Notes under the pieces: model-generated
What the model was told of the DNA's origin: nothing
Seen by the model: the letters and a program-made list of their open reading frames with translations, nothing else
Databases searched by the model: none
NCBI GenBank assembly: GCA_025766275.1
Contig: JAFKAC010000022.1
Location: 744,001-808,000 of the forward strand
DNA from: Lactarius indigo
Lineage: Eukaryota > Basidiomycota > Agaricomycetes > Russulales > Russulaceae
Reading direction: 5' to 3'
Length of the DNA stretch: 64,000 nt
Shown here: in pieces, positions 36,236 through 47,560 of the stretch
Numbering within the stretch: the stretch's first letter is position 1
Layout of the letters: every line of letters begins with the position of its first letter
Made by a program: the position numbers and the translations under genes

Positions 36236-36690
36236 AACGGCGAGCTCAGTCGTGCGCAAATACACCGCAACAGACATCCCTCGCTTGTCCTGCGGCGCAG
36301 AACATCCGAGTCCTTCCTATCCACGCCTCCACCTCCGTTCCTGTAACAACTCTCGACTTGACTTTCCTCGCGCTGTGCTAGGCCGACGTGCTCGGCGCTG
36401 ATGGACTGGCACCGAAAGTGCTGCTCATCGTGGACTGCATCTACCACCCGGCAATAGTACGCCCATTGCTCACGGCGCTGACTACTCTCGCGCAACCGCA
36501 GCCATGGTCGTAGCCTAGCTGCAGATGGAAGACGTTATGTTCTGAGGGAATTCTTATAGGGGTGGATCGCGCTGGGGTTGTGCGTATGGAGCGTAGGTCA
36601 GGACTTGTTGGGTGTGCGCTGAGCAAAGTGGGTCGACTGGCGCGAGACGTGAGGTTGTTATTCCTGCGAGAAGACGCTTGAGGCGGTAGC
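36236..36690 (+). pseudogene. Methyltransferase family 16 remnant 3, C-terminal half only
   Basis: Starts in the TATDIP segment (about 36265) and continues with VDCIYHPAIVRPLLTAL (about 36430-36482) and a degraded C-terminal end. There is no N-terminal half before it; the matching N-terminal half lies about 1 kb further on (37419). The order C-half then N-half shows that the unit was rearranged, not simply decayed. Confidence 0.65.
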
Positions 36691-37369
36691 GCCTGCGATA
36701 GAAGCGTCGTCGTGCGTGGTTCTGTCGATTGGACACGATACATTTACGCCCCGCCCATCCTACGACTACTGTAGACTCCCGAGAATGCTGTACCCAAAAA
36801 GAGAGTTCGGTAGAGGTAAAGTAACGAAATATTATATTGGGAAGAGGGCGAGCTATTGATTTGGGGCGAGCAGGCTCGGGACGCTCACAAAACGTACTTG
36901 GAATACGTTCGTCGTTGTTTCATCAATTCGTCTGCTACCTGACATAGTGAGGGTGAATCGCATACTATAGTATACACAATCCCACAGACTATTACCGGTA
37001 CCTTGACCAAGTTTTTGTGTTAGGTACTGAGTGCTGAGATACGGAGAATTTGTCTCTTACCATGACTCTCTGGGGTTCTTGTATCAGGTTCCTGTAGTCT
37101 ATTGGATACAGGCTCAGCTTACTAGATTCTCGGTTTGACTCTTGGGTACAGTACGGGCGCCACCAGTGAGCGCTAGTGAGCGCTAGTAAGGAAAATTGGG
37201 ACGACACCGTGACGACCATGTGACTCTCTACAGACTGTCTCGGGCTCCCATCCTCACCCATTCAAGTTTCACCTGTCCAAAGCATTCGACTTTTTGTTCA
37301 TGATTTTTCCTTCAAACGACTGGTTATTTGCCACCTATATATCCTTACCTACCCGGTATGATTTGTCAG
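36691..37369. other. Intergenic sequence, rearranged flank
   Basis: No gene. It partly resembles the sequence before the copy 2 upstream region (24600-24850, 'gggaagagggcgagc' neighbourhood). A 10-bp direct repeat 'gagcgctagt' occurs near 37167-37186. Confidence 0.4.
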
Positions 37370-37679
37370 AATCGAGGATCCTCCAGTCGCTGGCGACCCC
37401 TCATCAATCCTCATCCGAATGGCTGGTACGGGTCTAGTTTCCAACCCTGATGATGAGATCTTCTTTCTCTTTACGCGTCTGGAGGGTCTCAAGCCACCGA
37501 CAGCACCGACATGGAACATTTCCACGGCCTCGGACCGGAGAATTTGAACCAAGACGCGCTTCTGGTCTACATCAAGGTGAGTCCTCCCACCACGTGCGAG
37601 CCCCCACGAAATTCAGACAGGGAACCAGAGGAGGAAACGTAGGAGTGGGGTTGGTGTACGGAGGGCCGGGGAGGAGTGC
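37370..37679 (+). pseudogene. Methyltransferase family 16 remnant 3', N-terminal half fused to NLR copy 4
   Basis: ATG at 37419 opens MAGTGLVSNPDDEIFFLF then TRLEGLK, the N-terminal segment of the methyltransferase family, followed in another frame by NQDALLVYIK and a good donor GTGAGT at about 37577. Shortly after, at about 37680, the sequence jumps into the middle of an NLR exon. The rest of the methyltransferase is missing. Confidence 0.65.
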
Positions 37680-38507
37680 AGGGGCGAGCAAGTGAGTCGA
37701 TCCACGATCACGATCACGATGCATTTCTTGTTGCTAATGGAGACTCAGAGAAATACCTGAAGAAATTGATTGGAATGAGGGATATCGATGACGCGCTTGT
37801 TAGATTGGACAGGTTGACACGGCAAGAGGTCCAAATGGCGATTTTGCAGGTGCTAAAAGTTGCACACCGTGTGAAGGACGGAGTAGAAATCATCGGTGAG
37901 CAAATACAAGGTGTCGATGACAAGGTCAAAGACGTCGGTGACCAGGTCAACCTGGCTGTTGAGGGTGCGTTTGTCACGTTGGCTAGTACTCACAAAACGA
38001 TGGTAAAGCCATATACGGCTAGATGACAAGGTAGTCAAAGCGACGACATTGGAAACACAAGCTCTATTGCAACAGACGGCAAACAATATCGACACCGAAA
38101 TGCGTTCGTGATTCTCTAGCACTGCTTCTCTTACTTGCTGAGACTCAAAATGTCACCACAGGGAGTCACTTACGCGGGCGTGGCTGTCACCGCCGGGCCC
38201 ATCCACTAATCAAAACATCGCGTCCACTGCTCAACACTATGATGGGACAGCAGCATGGTTCTTCCAGGGGAGTTTGTTACTGGAATGGAAGTCCAAGGCC
38301 ATCCTTGCTGTGGATTGACGGGAAACGTGCGCCTTTCTCCCCATTCATATCCTCCCAGATAGTGATCGCCTCTAACCATTTTACTGGGTTCAGGGAAGAG
38401 CATTCTTTGGTTTATCATCGTTTGTCAATTTCACCTTGAGGAACTTACGCCACCAACTAGCTCCGCAATCATCCAAGATATAATAATTTTGCGCGAGGCT
38501 GGACCAG
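37680..38507 (+). pseudogene. NLR copy 4: truncated fragment (linker to start of NACHT)
   Basis: It begins within the exon that encodes GRASESIHD (the Goodbye-like part is missing), then KKLIGMRDIDDALVRLDRL, the DKVKDVGDQV linker, the short exon after 38022 and the exon leading to LLWIDGK. The P-loop microexon and first bases of the NACHT exon follow (to about 38507). A deletion in the WLSPPDP exon shifts the frame (about 38170). At about 38508 it joins a protein kinase sequence out of frame. Both ends are therefore breakpoints: methyltransferase remnant on the left, kinase on the right. Confidence 0.88.
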
Positions 38508-40445
38508 CTTATGCGGGAGGTCGGCCTGGTCAAGCGATTGCCGCACCGCAGCATCGTCAAGTACGAAGGGATGGCCCGGAACGAGAATACTCTCAGCGTC
38601 GTGCTTGAGTACGTCGTCCCCTTCCTCCTTTATATACCGTGCTGTGCCACTACCTGCCCGTTTACTTGCCTGTTGCTGCGCATTCTGTTTTTGCACATAC
38701 TGACTTATGACTGTGCATCACGTGTGCTCTTGCCGGTATGCCGAGAACGGTTCCCTTGGCCAGACTCTCAAGGCATTCGGCAAGTTGAACGAGAAGCTGG
38801 TGGCGAGCTACGTGTTCAAGATCCTCGAGGGTTGGACTACCTTCATCGCAGCGACGTCGTGCATTGCGACTTCAAGGTGGCGAACATCTTCACGACGAAG
38901 ACCGGGAACGTAAAGCTATCCGACTTTGGGGTCTCGCTCAACCTGCGCGCGATGGAGCGCGAGATCAAGAACGTCACAGGCACGCCGAACTGGATGGCTC
39001 CGGAAGTCATCGAGCTTAAAGGCGCGTCACCCAAGTCTGACATCTGGTCACTTGGGTGCGCGGTTATCGAGCTACTGACGGGACGCCCGCCATATGGGGA
39101 TATCGGGAATGCGATGACAGGTGACTGGTCTGGTGTCATTTCCCGCAGTTATTAAGCCAAACGAAACGCATATAGTGATGTTCCGGATAGTCGAAGACGA
39201 GTCTCCGCCGATTCATGAACGCTTTTCCGGTCCGCTTGTAGCGTCCATCAAGGAGTGTTTCCACAAGGACCCGTCGATGCGACCGAGCGCGGAGCAACTA
39301 TTTGAGCATGAATGGCTGAAGAACCATTGGGGCTTGAACAAGGTGAGTCTGGTAACAATATCTGTAGGAAAGGAAAGACTGAATTTGCGGATTTTTCAAA
39401 GGACTTGCGACCACAGGACACCATATTTTTGCTTCGGCGAGTGAGCGCCGACCTGCAAAAGAATGGCGCAGCACGACACTTGATGGCAAATCTCGAGCTC
39501 GACTCCCCGATTCCCGTGTACGCAGGCTAGCAATTTGACGGTGACAAGGCGATGCTGTCCAGCTCGCCGGGTCATCGCTATTTTACGGGCAGTGCATCAC
39601 CAGTCCTCCCTGAAGTTCTGCAAAGCGACGCAGACCTCTTTGAGATACCTTTGTGAAGACGACCTTTAGCAAACGTGGGTCTCCCGTTATCATTTCAGTG
39701 AACCCGACCTGAGGGCTAATCTCATCGCACACTCCAAGTGCGCAGGCCGCGCAGCGCTGACTTGCGACCTTCGCTCGAAATGTTGAGGCAGCATTGACCG
39801 TGATTGTGACCAGTGGGAACGGGAGCGTACGAACTCACCCAGCTTTCTCCGACGTCGTCCCCACATCCGCCCATAGCGTATAAGGTCCTCTCACCATTCA
39901 ACAAGCGCTCACGTGGGCCTAACCCGACACACTCCAACTCATCCGTCTCACTCGCCGGCGCTACGCTCTCGCAAGCCAAAGTGACCAGCGTGATACCGGA
40001 GGGGAACGTCATACGCCGGAAACTGTCCATCATCCTCACGCGCCAACGAGAACCGCAACAGGCGAATAATACGCACCTGAGAGAACGCCCTCAGTCGATC
40101 TCGAGCATCGGCTCGTCGTGCGCGACCTCGCCGCAGTCGCCAGTATCGCAATCACCTCAATCGAACAGCTTGCGCAGCTTACAGGCGGTCGTGGCTGCTA
40201 CGGGGAACAGCAGCAGCGCGTCCTTGGCCAGCCGGGCCGCGCGTGTCGATCCGTCTGCCGCGACGACGGGTTCTTCGTTTGTCGATGCTGCGGTTGACGT
40301 TGCTGGTGCCTCGTGTGTGACGGTCCCAGATACTGCTGCGCCGACGGTCGCTTCGCGGGATAAGAAGAGGATGGTGACGATGACGAGGCGCGCGCATGGC
40401 GATTCGTCCAAGGCTTCGAACGGCGGGAACTGCTCCATCCAGTGA
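38508..40445 (+). pseudogene. Cdc7/Cdc15/SepH-like protein kinase, N-lobe missing
   Basis: Matches the septation-initiation kinase family: MREVGLVKRLPHRSIVKYEG (helix C to strand 4), ENGSLGQTLKAFGKL, GLDYLHRSD, DFGVSLNL, GTPNWMAPEVIELKGAS, SDIWSLGC, LTGRPPYGDI, RPSAEQLFEHEWL. Introns: about 39119-39174 and 39341-39400. Defects: the glycine loop and VAIK lysine are absent; the acceptor expected before YAENG at about 38742 has CG in place of AG; one base is missing at about 38830 (GGTTGGACT); the HRD motif is HCD (TGC at 38865-38867). A Ser-rich C-terminal exon (39813-40445) ends at TGA. Neighbouring NLR sequence replaces the N-terminus. An intact paralogue presumably exists elsewhere in the genome. 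Confidence 0.88.
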
Positions 40446-41039
40446 GGGAGGGAGGAACGAAAAAAAAGTTGCGTGCTGTCGTTCGCGATTTTCCTTTATT
40501 CGCTTCGCAATCCCTCCCCCCCAATCCGATGCGTCCACCCCAAATTTTCTTGACTTCCCTTTACATTAACCCTTGTCAGTTGTATGCGTCTGTCTTCCCA
40601 GACTGGATCTCCGCGGATTTGTGTGTTCGATTCTGCTTGTTGTATGTACTCTCAACTTGTACTATCTACCCATTTTTACTCTCACCCCTTCTTCGTTCTC
40701 CATTTCTCCATCATTCATACTATGTATCCTTGATACCTCTTCCCGCCCTCATCCATCAAAAGTTAATACCTTACGGACATGTCCAAGCACTTCGAATTTA
40801 CTCATGGTCTTTCTCTGACCGTGACGGCTACCGGCTACCTATCACCTACTACATCCCTACCTCCGCCGACCATCTATCACTATACTCCTTACAATCCGAC
40901 GGCTTCGCCACATTTACAAGTAATATATCTATTGATCGTCATAGCTAGTTCCCGTATCCGATTAATTTGTGCAACGTGAGAGAGAAAAGAGATGAGGGCA
41001 ATCACTTGAACTCGGACCGAAGCTCGACTTGGACTTGAA
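40446..41039. other. Intergenic, T/C-rich, probable 3' region of the kinase pseudogene
   Basis: Strongly pyrimidine-rich on the + strand (about 40490-40880). Open frames here follow from the composition; none has a recognisable domain. Confidence 0.45.
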
Positions 41040-41324
41040 TTCGGACATCGTTCAACTCTCCTCAGGCCACAGAGGAAGCCGACGTCGAGAACTGAGACCA
41101 CCCTCGACTCTCCACCGCGCAGGCCTCCGTCCAAGTCCGCTAGCGAAAATGACTCAGGTGGTTCGCGCATTACTGGTTTCGTAGCCAAAAATTCATATCG
41201 GATTGTCTACGAGCCGAGGCAGTGCGGGCGTCACCAGGCAAGCCTCGTGGCGAACTATTCTAGATCTGGTGTTCCCACTCGGCCGCTTCTCATCCGCGGT
41301 GCCAGTATCATCGCTACTGTTGCA
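41040..41324 (+). promoter_or_regulatory. Upstream region of NLR copy 5 ('type B')
   Basis: Closely similar to 24890-25156 before copy 2 and unlike the type A flanks. It ends directly at the copy 5 start codon. It likely includes promoter and leader. Confidence 0.5.
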
Positions 41325-44300
41325 ATGTCTCAAACACCCTCTGCCGCTTCGTCTTCTTCCAATCTCCAGGCCATCTTTAATGCCGCCATTAAAGAGTATC
41401 AGAAGAAGACGAAGCAAGACCTACTTCTCCATCCGTTGATGGCCCAGTTACAGACCTGCGATTCTCCTGCCGATATATTGGCCGTTCTCCGCACTCAAGT
41501 CCAACAGTTCGAGCAATCTACTTCCGGAGATGACAAATTGACAAAATGGCTGAACCCGACTGTCAATGTCCTTTATGCCTTCTCCGCGGCGCTTGGCGAG
41601 GGCGTCGGACTCGTGAATCCCATTCAGCCGATCGTTTACGATCCACCCTCTCTGATATATCATATTTATAGGTGTTCTCGCCTGCAAAAGTCATTTTCGC
41701 TGGTGCCGGGGTCCTCCTATTGGTAGCTACCATACTGGATTTCTCCCTTACTTGCTCTATTCTGATCCCGAAACGTACACAGGCGGCCAAGGACGTTGTT
41801 GCGAGCCAAGATGCGCTCATTGATATATTCGAGCGCATCGAAAGTTTCTTCAGACGGCTCGAAGAGTATAGTGAGGTGCCGACAACGGAGGCGATGAAGG
41901 AGATCATCGTGAAGATAATGGTCGAGGTGCTTGGGATATTTGGGATCGTGACGAAGGAGATGAAGCAAGGACGAGCGAGTGAGTCGATCGCTGATGAAAT
42001 GTTGCTCGTCGCTGATGAATATGCAGAGAGATACCTGAAGAAATTGATTGGACGGAGGGATATCGAGGACGCGCTGGTCAGACTGGATAGATTGACGCAG
42101 CAGGAGGTCCAGATGGCGATTGTGCAGGTGCTGAAAATCGCACACCATGTGAAGGATGGAGTAGAAACTGTCGGTGGGCAAGTAGAAACTGTCGGTGGGC
42201 AAGTACAAGGCGTCGATGACAAGGTCAAAGACGTTGGCGACCGAGTACAGGTTGTCGATGACAAGGTCAACCTGGCTGTTGAGGGTGAGTCTGTCATGTT
42301 AGCTACTCACAAAACGATCGTAGACTCATATACAACTAGATGGTAAGGTAGTCAAAGTGACGACAATGGAAATGCAAGCTCTATTGCAACAGGCGGCAAA
42401 CAATATCGACGAAGAAAAGCGTCTGTGGCTCTTTAGCCCTTCTACTCTTCCTTACTGACACTGAAATGCCGTCGCAGGGAGCCGGATACGGAAGGACCAC
42501 CGAGCGTGGCTGTCTCCTCCGGACCCATCCACTAATCAAAACATCGCGTCCACTACTCAACATGAAGGCACGGCGACATGGTTCTTCAGAGGAAGTATAT
42601 TCATAGAATGGAAGACCAAGCCGACCACGTCCTTGTTGTGGATCCATGGGAAACGTGCGTCCTTCTGTCCCCTCTCATCCTCCCAGACATTGATCTCGAA
42701 CCATTGCAGCGGGGTCAGGGAAGAGCATCCTTTGGTTCGTCATCATTTGTCGAGTTCGCCCAGAGGAACTTACACCACCAACACAGCTCCGCAATCATCC
42801 AGGACATTACAGCGTTGTGGGAGGCTGGACTAGCATCCATGGCGTATTTCTATTTTGATTTCAAGGACACCGATAAACAAAACCTCCGCAACTTGCTTCC
42901 CTCTCTTCTCATTCAGCTCTCCACTCGTTCCGACAATTGTTGCGACGTCCTCTCCCGGATTTATAAGTCACACGACGATGGCGCACGTAAGCCCGCAACC
43001 AGTACGTTGATTGGGTGTCTCAAAGAGATGCTCGCGCTACCTGGCCAAGGCCCAATCTACATCGTCTTGGACGCGCTAGATGAATGCCCCAATACATCTG
43101 GAATTCCACCCGCACGCAAGCAGGTCCTTGATCTCTTGAAGGACCTCGTCGGTTTCCAACTCTCAAATCTTCATATATGTGTCACGAGCCGTCCGGAGAA
43201 CGACATCCGAACCGCGCTCGAGCCCCTAGCATTCCATCCCGTCTCAATTCACGAACAAAGCGGACAAAAGAAGGACATTGAAGACTATATCAGATCTGTC
43301 ATTTACGCGGACTCAGATATGGCGATGAAGAGATGGAGGGATAAGGACAAAGAACTGGTTATTGAGACGCTCACGGAAAGAGCTGATGGAATGTAAGCGC
43401 GAATAAGAATGTGCCAGTGACGGTTGTTGACTATTTTACAGGTTCCGTTGGGTTTTCTGTCAACTGGAAGTGTTACAACATTGCTTTCCGCAAAGCATTC
43501 GTCGAACGCTCAATGAATTGCCGAAATCATTGGACGATACTTACGAGCGAGTGTTGAAGGAGATCGGGATGGCCAACCGAGATCACGCTCGTCGCCTCTT
43601 ACAATGCCTTGCCGCGGCCGCTCGGCCGCTGCGCGTCGAGGAGCTCGCAGAAATACTTGCGCTCGACTTCGATGAGGCGGAAGGAGCGACACCGAAGTTG
43701 AAGGAGGACTGGCGGTGGGAAGACCGGCAACGGGCTGTGCTATCTACGTGCTCCAGCTTAATTACTCAAGTCAACCATCATGGCTCCCGGGTCATTCAGT
43801 TTTCGCATTTTTCGGTGAAGGAATTCTTGACTTCCGATCGCCTTGCGACCTCTAAAGGAGATACTTCGTACTTCCATATCATTTCTGAGGCTGCACACAC
43901 GACCCTCGCCCAGGCTTGCTTGGGAACTCTTCTTCAGTTGGACGGCAGCGCCAACTATCACCAGGTCAAATATAGGTTTCCGTTGGCTCGATATGCCAGT
44001 CGGCATTGGGTGGAGCATGCGCAGTTCGGAAAGGTGTCGTCACACGTAGAAGATGGGATGCGGCGTCTTTTTGACTCGGCCAAGCCAAATTTTGCCGTGT
44101 GGCTCATGTTGCACAACATCGATGATCGCTGGGGTGAGTTCGGAGATTACCCCAAACACCGTGGGTCTCCACTGTATTATGCCTCATTGTGCGGACTCCG
44201 TAATCTGGCAGCGCACATCATCATCGAGCATCCTGAGCAAGTAAATGCGAGGGGTGGTCGAAATCACAGTCCATTGGTGGCGGCATTGTACAAGAGACAT

Positions 44301-45845
44301 TTCAAGGTGGCAGAGCTATTATACCAGCATGGCGCGGCCCTGGATGTCACCGAGAACAAATTTGATCGAACTCCTCTACATGCTGCATCGATGGACGGAC
44401 TTATCGATATCGCGCGGTGGCTACTCGACCATGGTGCAGATGCAAATGCGCAACAAAACAATCTCTCCACTGCAATTCATTTAGCTGCAGAGTTTGGCCA
44501 GCTAGAGATTGCTTCGATGCTACTGGGGCACAACGTACGCGTCAACGCTACGGACGACGAAGGCCGTACTCCATTGCACTGGGCGTCCACTAATGGTCAC
44601 GTGGAGATCGTAAGGCTATTACTCCAACACGGGGCGGAAATCGGCGTACAAGATGAAGACTATGCGACGCCATTACACCTGGCATTATCTAATGGGGGGC
44701 TCGAAGTTGCACGCCTACTACTTGACCATGGCGCGAATACAGATGCCGAGAAGAAAGACGGATGGACCCCATTGCACTCCGCGGCGTCCAAGGGCGAAAC
44801 AAACGCCGTGAGCTTACTGCTCGACTACGGCGCGAGCGCAGATGCAAAGGACAAGGACGGATGTACACCGTTGCACCTGGCGTCATCCAAAGGCAAAACG
44901 GAGACCGTGCGCTTCCTGCTTGACCGTGGCGCGAGTGCAGATGCCAAGAAGAAGGATGGAAGGACCCCATTGCACGAGGCGTCATTTCAGGGAGAAAAAG
45001 AGACTGTACGCTTGCTGCTCGACCACAACGCGAACGCAAATGCTGAGGACAATGACGGATGGGCCCCATTGCACGTAGCGTCATCCGAAGGCAAAACAGA
45101 GACCGCGCACTTGCTGCTCGACTCTGGCGCGAGTGTGGATGCCAAGAAGAAGGATGGAAGGACCCCATTGCACGAGGCGTCATTCAAGGGCAAAACAGAG
45201 ACCGTGCGTTTGCTGCTCGATCACGACGCGAACGCAGATGCCGAGGACAAGCACGGATGGACACCGTTGCACCTGGCGTCATCCAAAGGCAAAACGGAGA
45301 TCGTACGCTTCCTGCTTGACCGTGGTGCCAGCGCAGATGCCAAGAAGAAGGACGGAAGGACCCCAATGCACGAGGCGTCGTTTAAAGGAGAAACAGAGAC
45401 TGTACGCTTGCTGCTCGACCATGGCGCGAACATGAATGCCGAGGACAAACATGGATGCACTTTGCTGCACCTGGCGTCATCCGAAGGCCAAACAGACACC
45501 GTACTCTTTCTCTTCGACCATGGCGCGAGTGTAGATGCCAAGAAGAAGGACGGAAGGACCCCATTGCACGAGGCATCATCCAAGGGCCGAACTGAGACCG
45601 TGGGCTTGCTGCTCGATCACGGCGCGAGCGCAGATGCCGAGGACAAGAACGGATGGACACCGTTGCACCTGGCGTCGTCCAAAGGCAAAACGGAGACCGT
45701 GCGCTTCCTGCTTGACCGCGGCGCGAGTGCAGACGCCAAGGACAAGGAAGGAAGAACCCCATTCCAGGTGGCATCAGGGAAGGGAAAGAACGCGATTATA
45801 CAGATGTTGACTGACCATGGTGGACGAATAGATAGAGTTCTATAA
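41325..45845 (+). CDS. NLR copy 5: Goodbye-like / NACHT / expanded ankyrin array, intact
   Basis: Largest copy. Exons: 41325-41612, 41672-41722, 41783-41978, 42027-42284, 42340-42420, 42478-42654, 42710-42734 (P-loop microexon), 42787-43392, 43442-45845. The sum is 4086 nt, 1361 aa, one open frame. The linker has the longest set of short units (VETVGGQ twice, VQGVDDK, VKDVGDR, VQVVDDK). NACHT motifs GKPGSGKS, VLDALDECP, TSRPE. About five older ankyrin units are followed by exactly ten 33-residue units (44757-45746) of two alternating types, then the family cap EGRTPFQVASG to IDRVL. Relatives in fungi recognise non-self or invading molecules through such repeats; the ligand here is unknown. 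Confidence 0.96.
44757..45746 (+). repeat. Ten highly conserved ankyrin units, 99 bp each, 198-bp alternating period
   Basis: 990 bp is exactly ten units. Odd units read like DGRTPLHEASFKGETETVRL with an LLDHGANADAEDK end; even units read like HGWTPLHLASSKGKTETVRF with an LLDRGASADAKKK end. Variation is concentrated at a few positions (for example D/G/H/N before W or R, L/V/M after P). The bounded exact length and two-type alternation mean the array grew by duplication of a 198-bp pair. Confidence 0.95.
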
Positions 45846-46789
45846 GTTACCCTACATAGGTTCGTCAAGTCACTGTGATAGTATTAGTTCCCCCCCTCTG
45901 TAGGTATTCATATAGTCACACTCGGAATGTGATACATATTTCTACTGTATTGTGCGTTGGAATGACATATCGACGATGGGAAACGAACGGCCAACGTTAT
46001 AAGGTCATTCAAAGGAGGGTGCAGTAATGACACGGGGTTGGCTCACGATACGCTGAATCTCTGTAGATGTCGAAGCTTGCGGCTTGCATAGCGGAACAAG
46101 TATATGCCTCACAAAATTTGTTTTTATTCGATTGATGTGGCCTATAGGTGATACCTTATAAATTGCAAGCCCATCCCGCCGGGTCCAGGAGTCCTGCAGT
46201 AGTTGCAGCGAAGGTTGCGAATGGGCTGGGCCTAGGTTTACTTAAGTCATTAGTCTTCGACTGCCCGTTGATTGTGCCAAGAGCGAAGTTCTACTCACTG
46301 TCGTGGATGGATGTCACAATCGCGGATTCGACTGGTGCGACGACCGACTCGAAGGCAACATGGTCACACTCGCCCTAACTCAAATCCTGTATGTCGTATC
46401 TCGACTACCCATACGTTAGGCCTTGAGAAATTGCATATTGAACTACATACAACAATCAGCGAGGGAATGTGCAATGGAGTAGTAGTGGCGCCGCTGGGGA
46501 GGTCACGCCTCAAGCTATCCTCTGAGGCTGCCAGCAGTCAAACTATGGAAAATGAACCGACACGATAAATGCGTCGTATTGAGAGTGATCTCCCACATCT
46601 GCAAAAGATTTTTGAGAGTGCGCTCGGTATTTGGTAGGCCCATCAGTAAACCAAGTACTCGCCAAGGTACTCAAAGAGGTAGTACTATATGATACGTCTA
46701 CGTGCGTCTAGCCTATAATCATCTTGAATTTCTTGACAATACCGTGAACGAAAACAAATCAGACATCGACCGTGAAAATCGTGATAGAA
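45846..46789. other. 3' flank of NLR copy 5
   Basis: No gene. Shared with the 3' flank of copy 2 for about 750 bp. Near 46626-46680 it also retains a shortened version of 29480-29540 ('gtgcgctcggtatt'). Confidence 0.45.
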
Positions 46790-47541
46790 GTCAACCAACG
46801 CGATCTTGTTTGGGAGGGGGTTGTGACTTAGCCGGGCGAGCAAGAATGACACTCAACGACGCTCATATACGCGCTTTGGAATAGTTTGTTGTTTGTCCAT
46901 CTGTTACGACACGGACAGTACGTATCTACGCGAATAAATTCATTCGTTGGAGAGTAGTACAGTACGCCAGTGAACTTACCTCACATAGGGATGATGGGGT
47001 GGGGTCGGGCTGACGTATTCGCGTCTCTCGTACTTCCCCGCACAGGCTCATGCTTCTCCGCCCATTTGCCAAAGAATTCGACCTTATGAACTTTCTTTCG
47101 ATGGACAGTTACGCAACCACCATATCCCTACCTACCTATTATCTGTTTAATTCCTGCCACTCACTTGAGAGGAGAAACCAGCTCATGAGTGCACGCCTCA
47201 ATCAAACCAGCTACCTATTTTTTTTCTCGAAGAATCAAAAGAGTACCGATTGACCGAACCGAGACTGAACATGTCTGAGAACCATCCGTCGTAAGCGCAA
47301 CCTTTTCTGCAGAGGCAACCCCAACGCCGAGATCCCATACATTCCGCTTGTCTGCCTCTGAATCAACCTAAGACCCCTCACTCAATCGGATCTCCCTACA
47401 AGTCAGTCAGTAGGATGCAGAAAGTCTTTTTTTTAAATATTCCGGGATACAGTCCGAAAGGACAAGACCGGTCCTGGATGTAGAAAGTCCCACGCCTATG
47501 GTTTTGAAAACAATGATATAATTCCTGACACGAGGGCTGAG
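46790..47541 (+). promoter_or_regulatory. Distal upstream region of NLR copy 6 ('type A'), cut off by a transposon
   Basis: Matches 6700-7380 before copy 1, including the 7058-7235 block and GGTTTTGAAAACAATGATAT at 47500. It stops at 47541 and its continuation is found at 61170. It is the distal half of the copy 6 promoter, now 13.6 kb from the gene. Confidence 0.7.
47537..47541. repeat. 5-bp target-site duplication (CTGAG), left
   Basis: CTGAG, pairs with 61170-61174 outside the other end of the Tnp2 element. Closing the gap gives a promoter sequence like those of copies 1 and 3. Confidence 0.75.
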
Positions 47542-47560
47542 CCCCAGTCGGAAGTTCGTA
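47542..47560. repeat. Left terminal inverted repeat of the Tnp2 element
   Basis: CCCCAGTCGGAAGTTCGTA; mismatches to the other end at positions 8 and 15. Confidence 0.8.

Noticed and set aside
40442..40948. 168-codon open frame after the kinase pseudogene
   Set aside because: Explained by the pyrimidine-rich composition; no domain, and no matching frame elsewhere.
44689..45774. Long minus-strand open frames opposite the ankyrin array
   Set aside because: Mirror of the 99-bp coding repeats; repetition in the sense strand makes the antisense open too.
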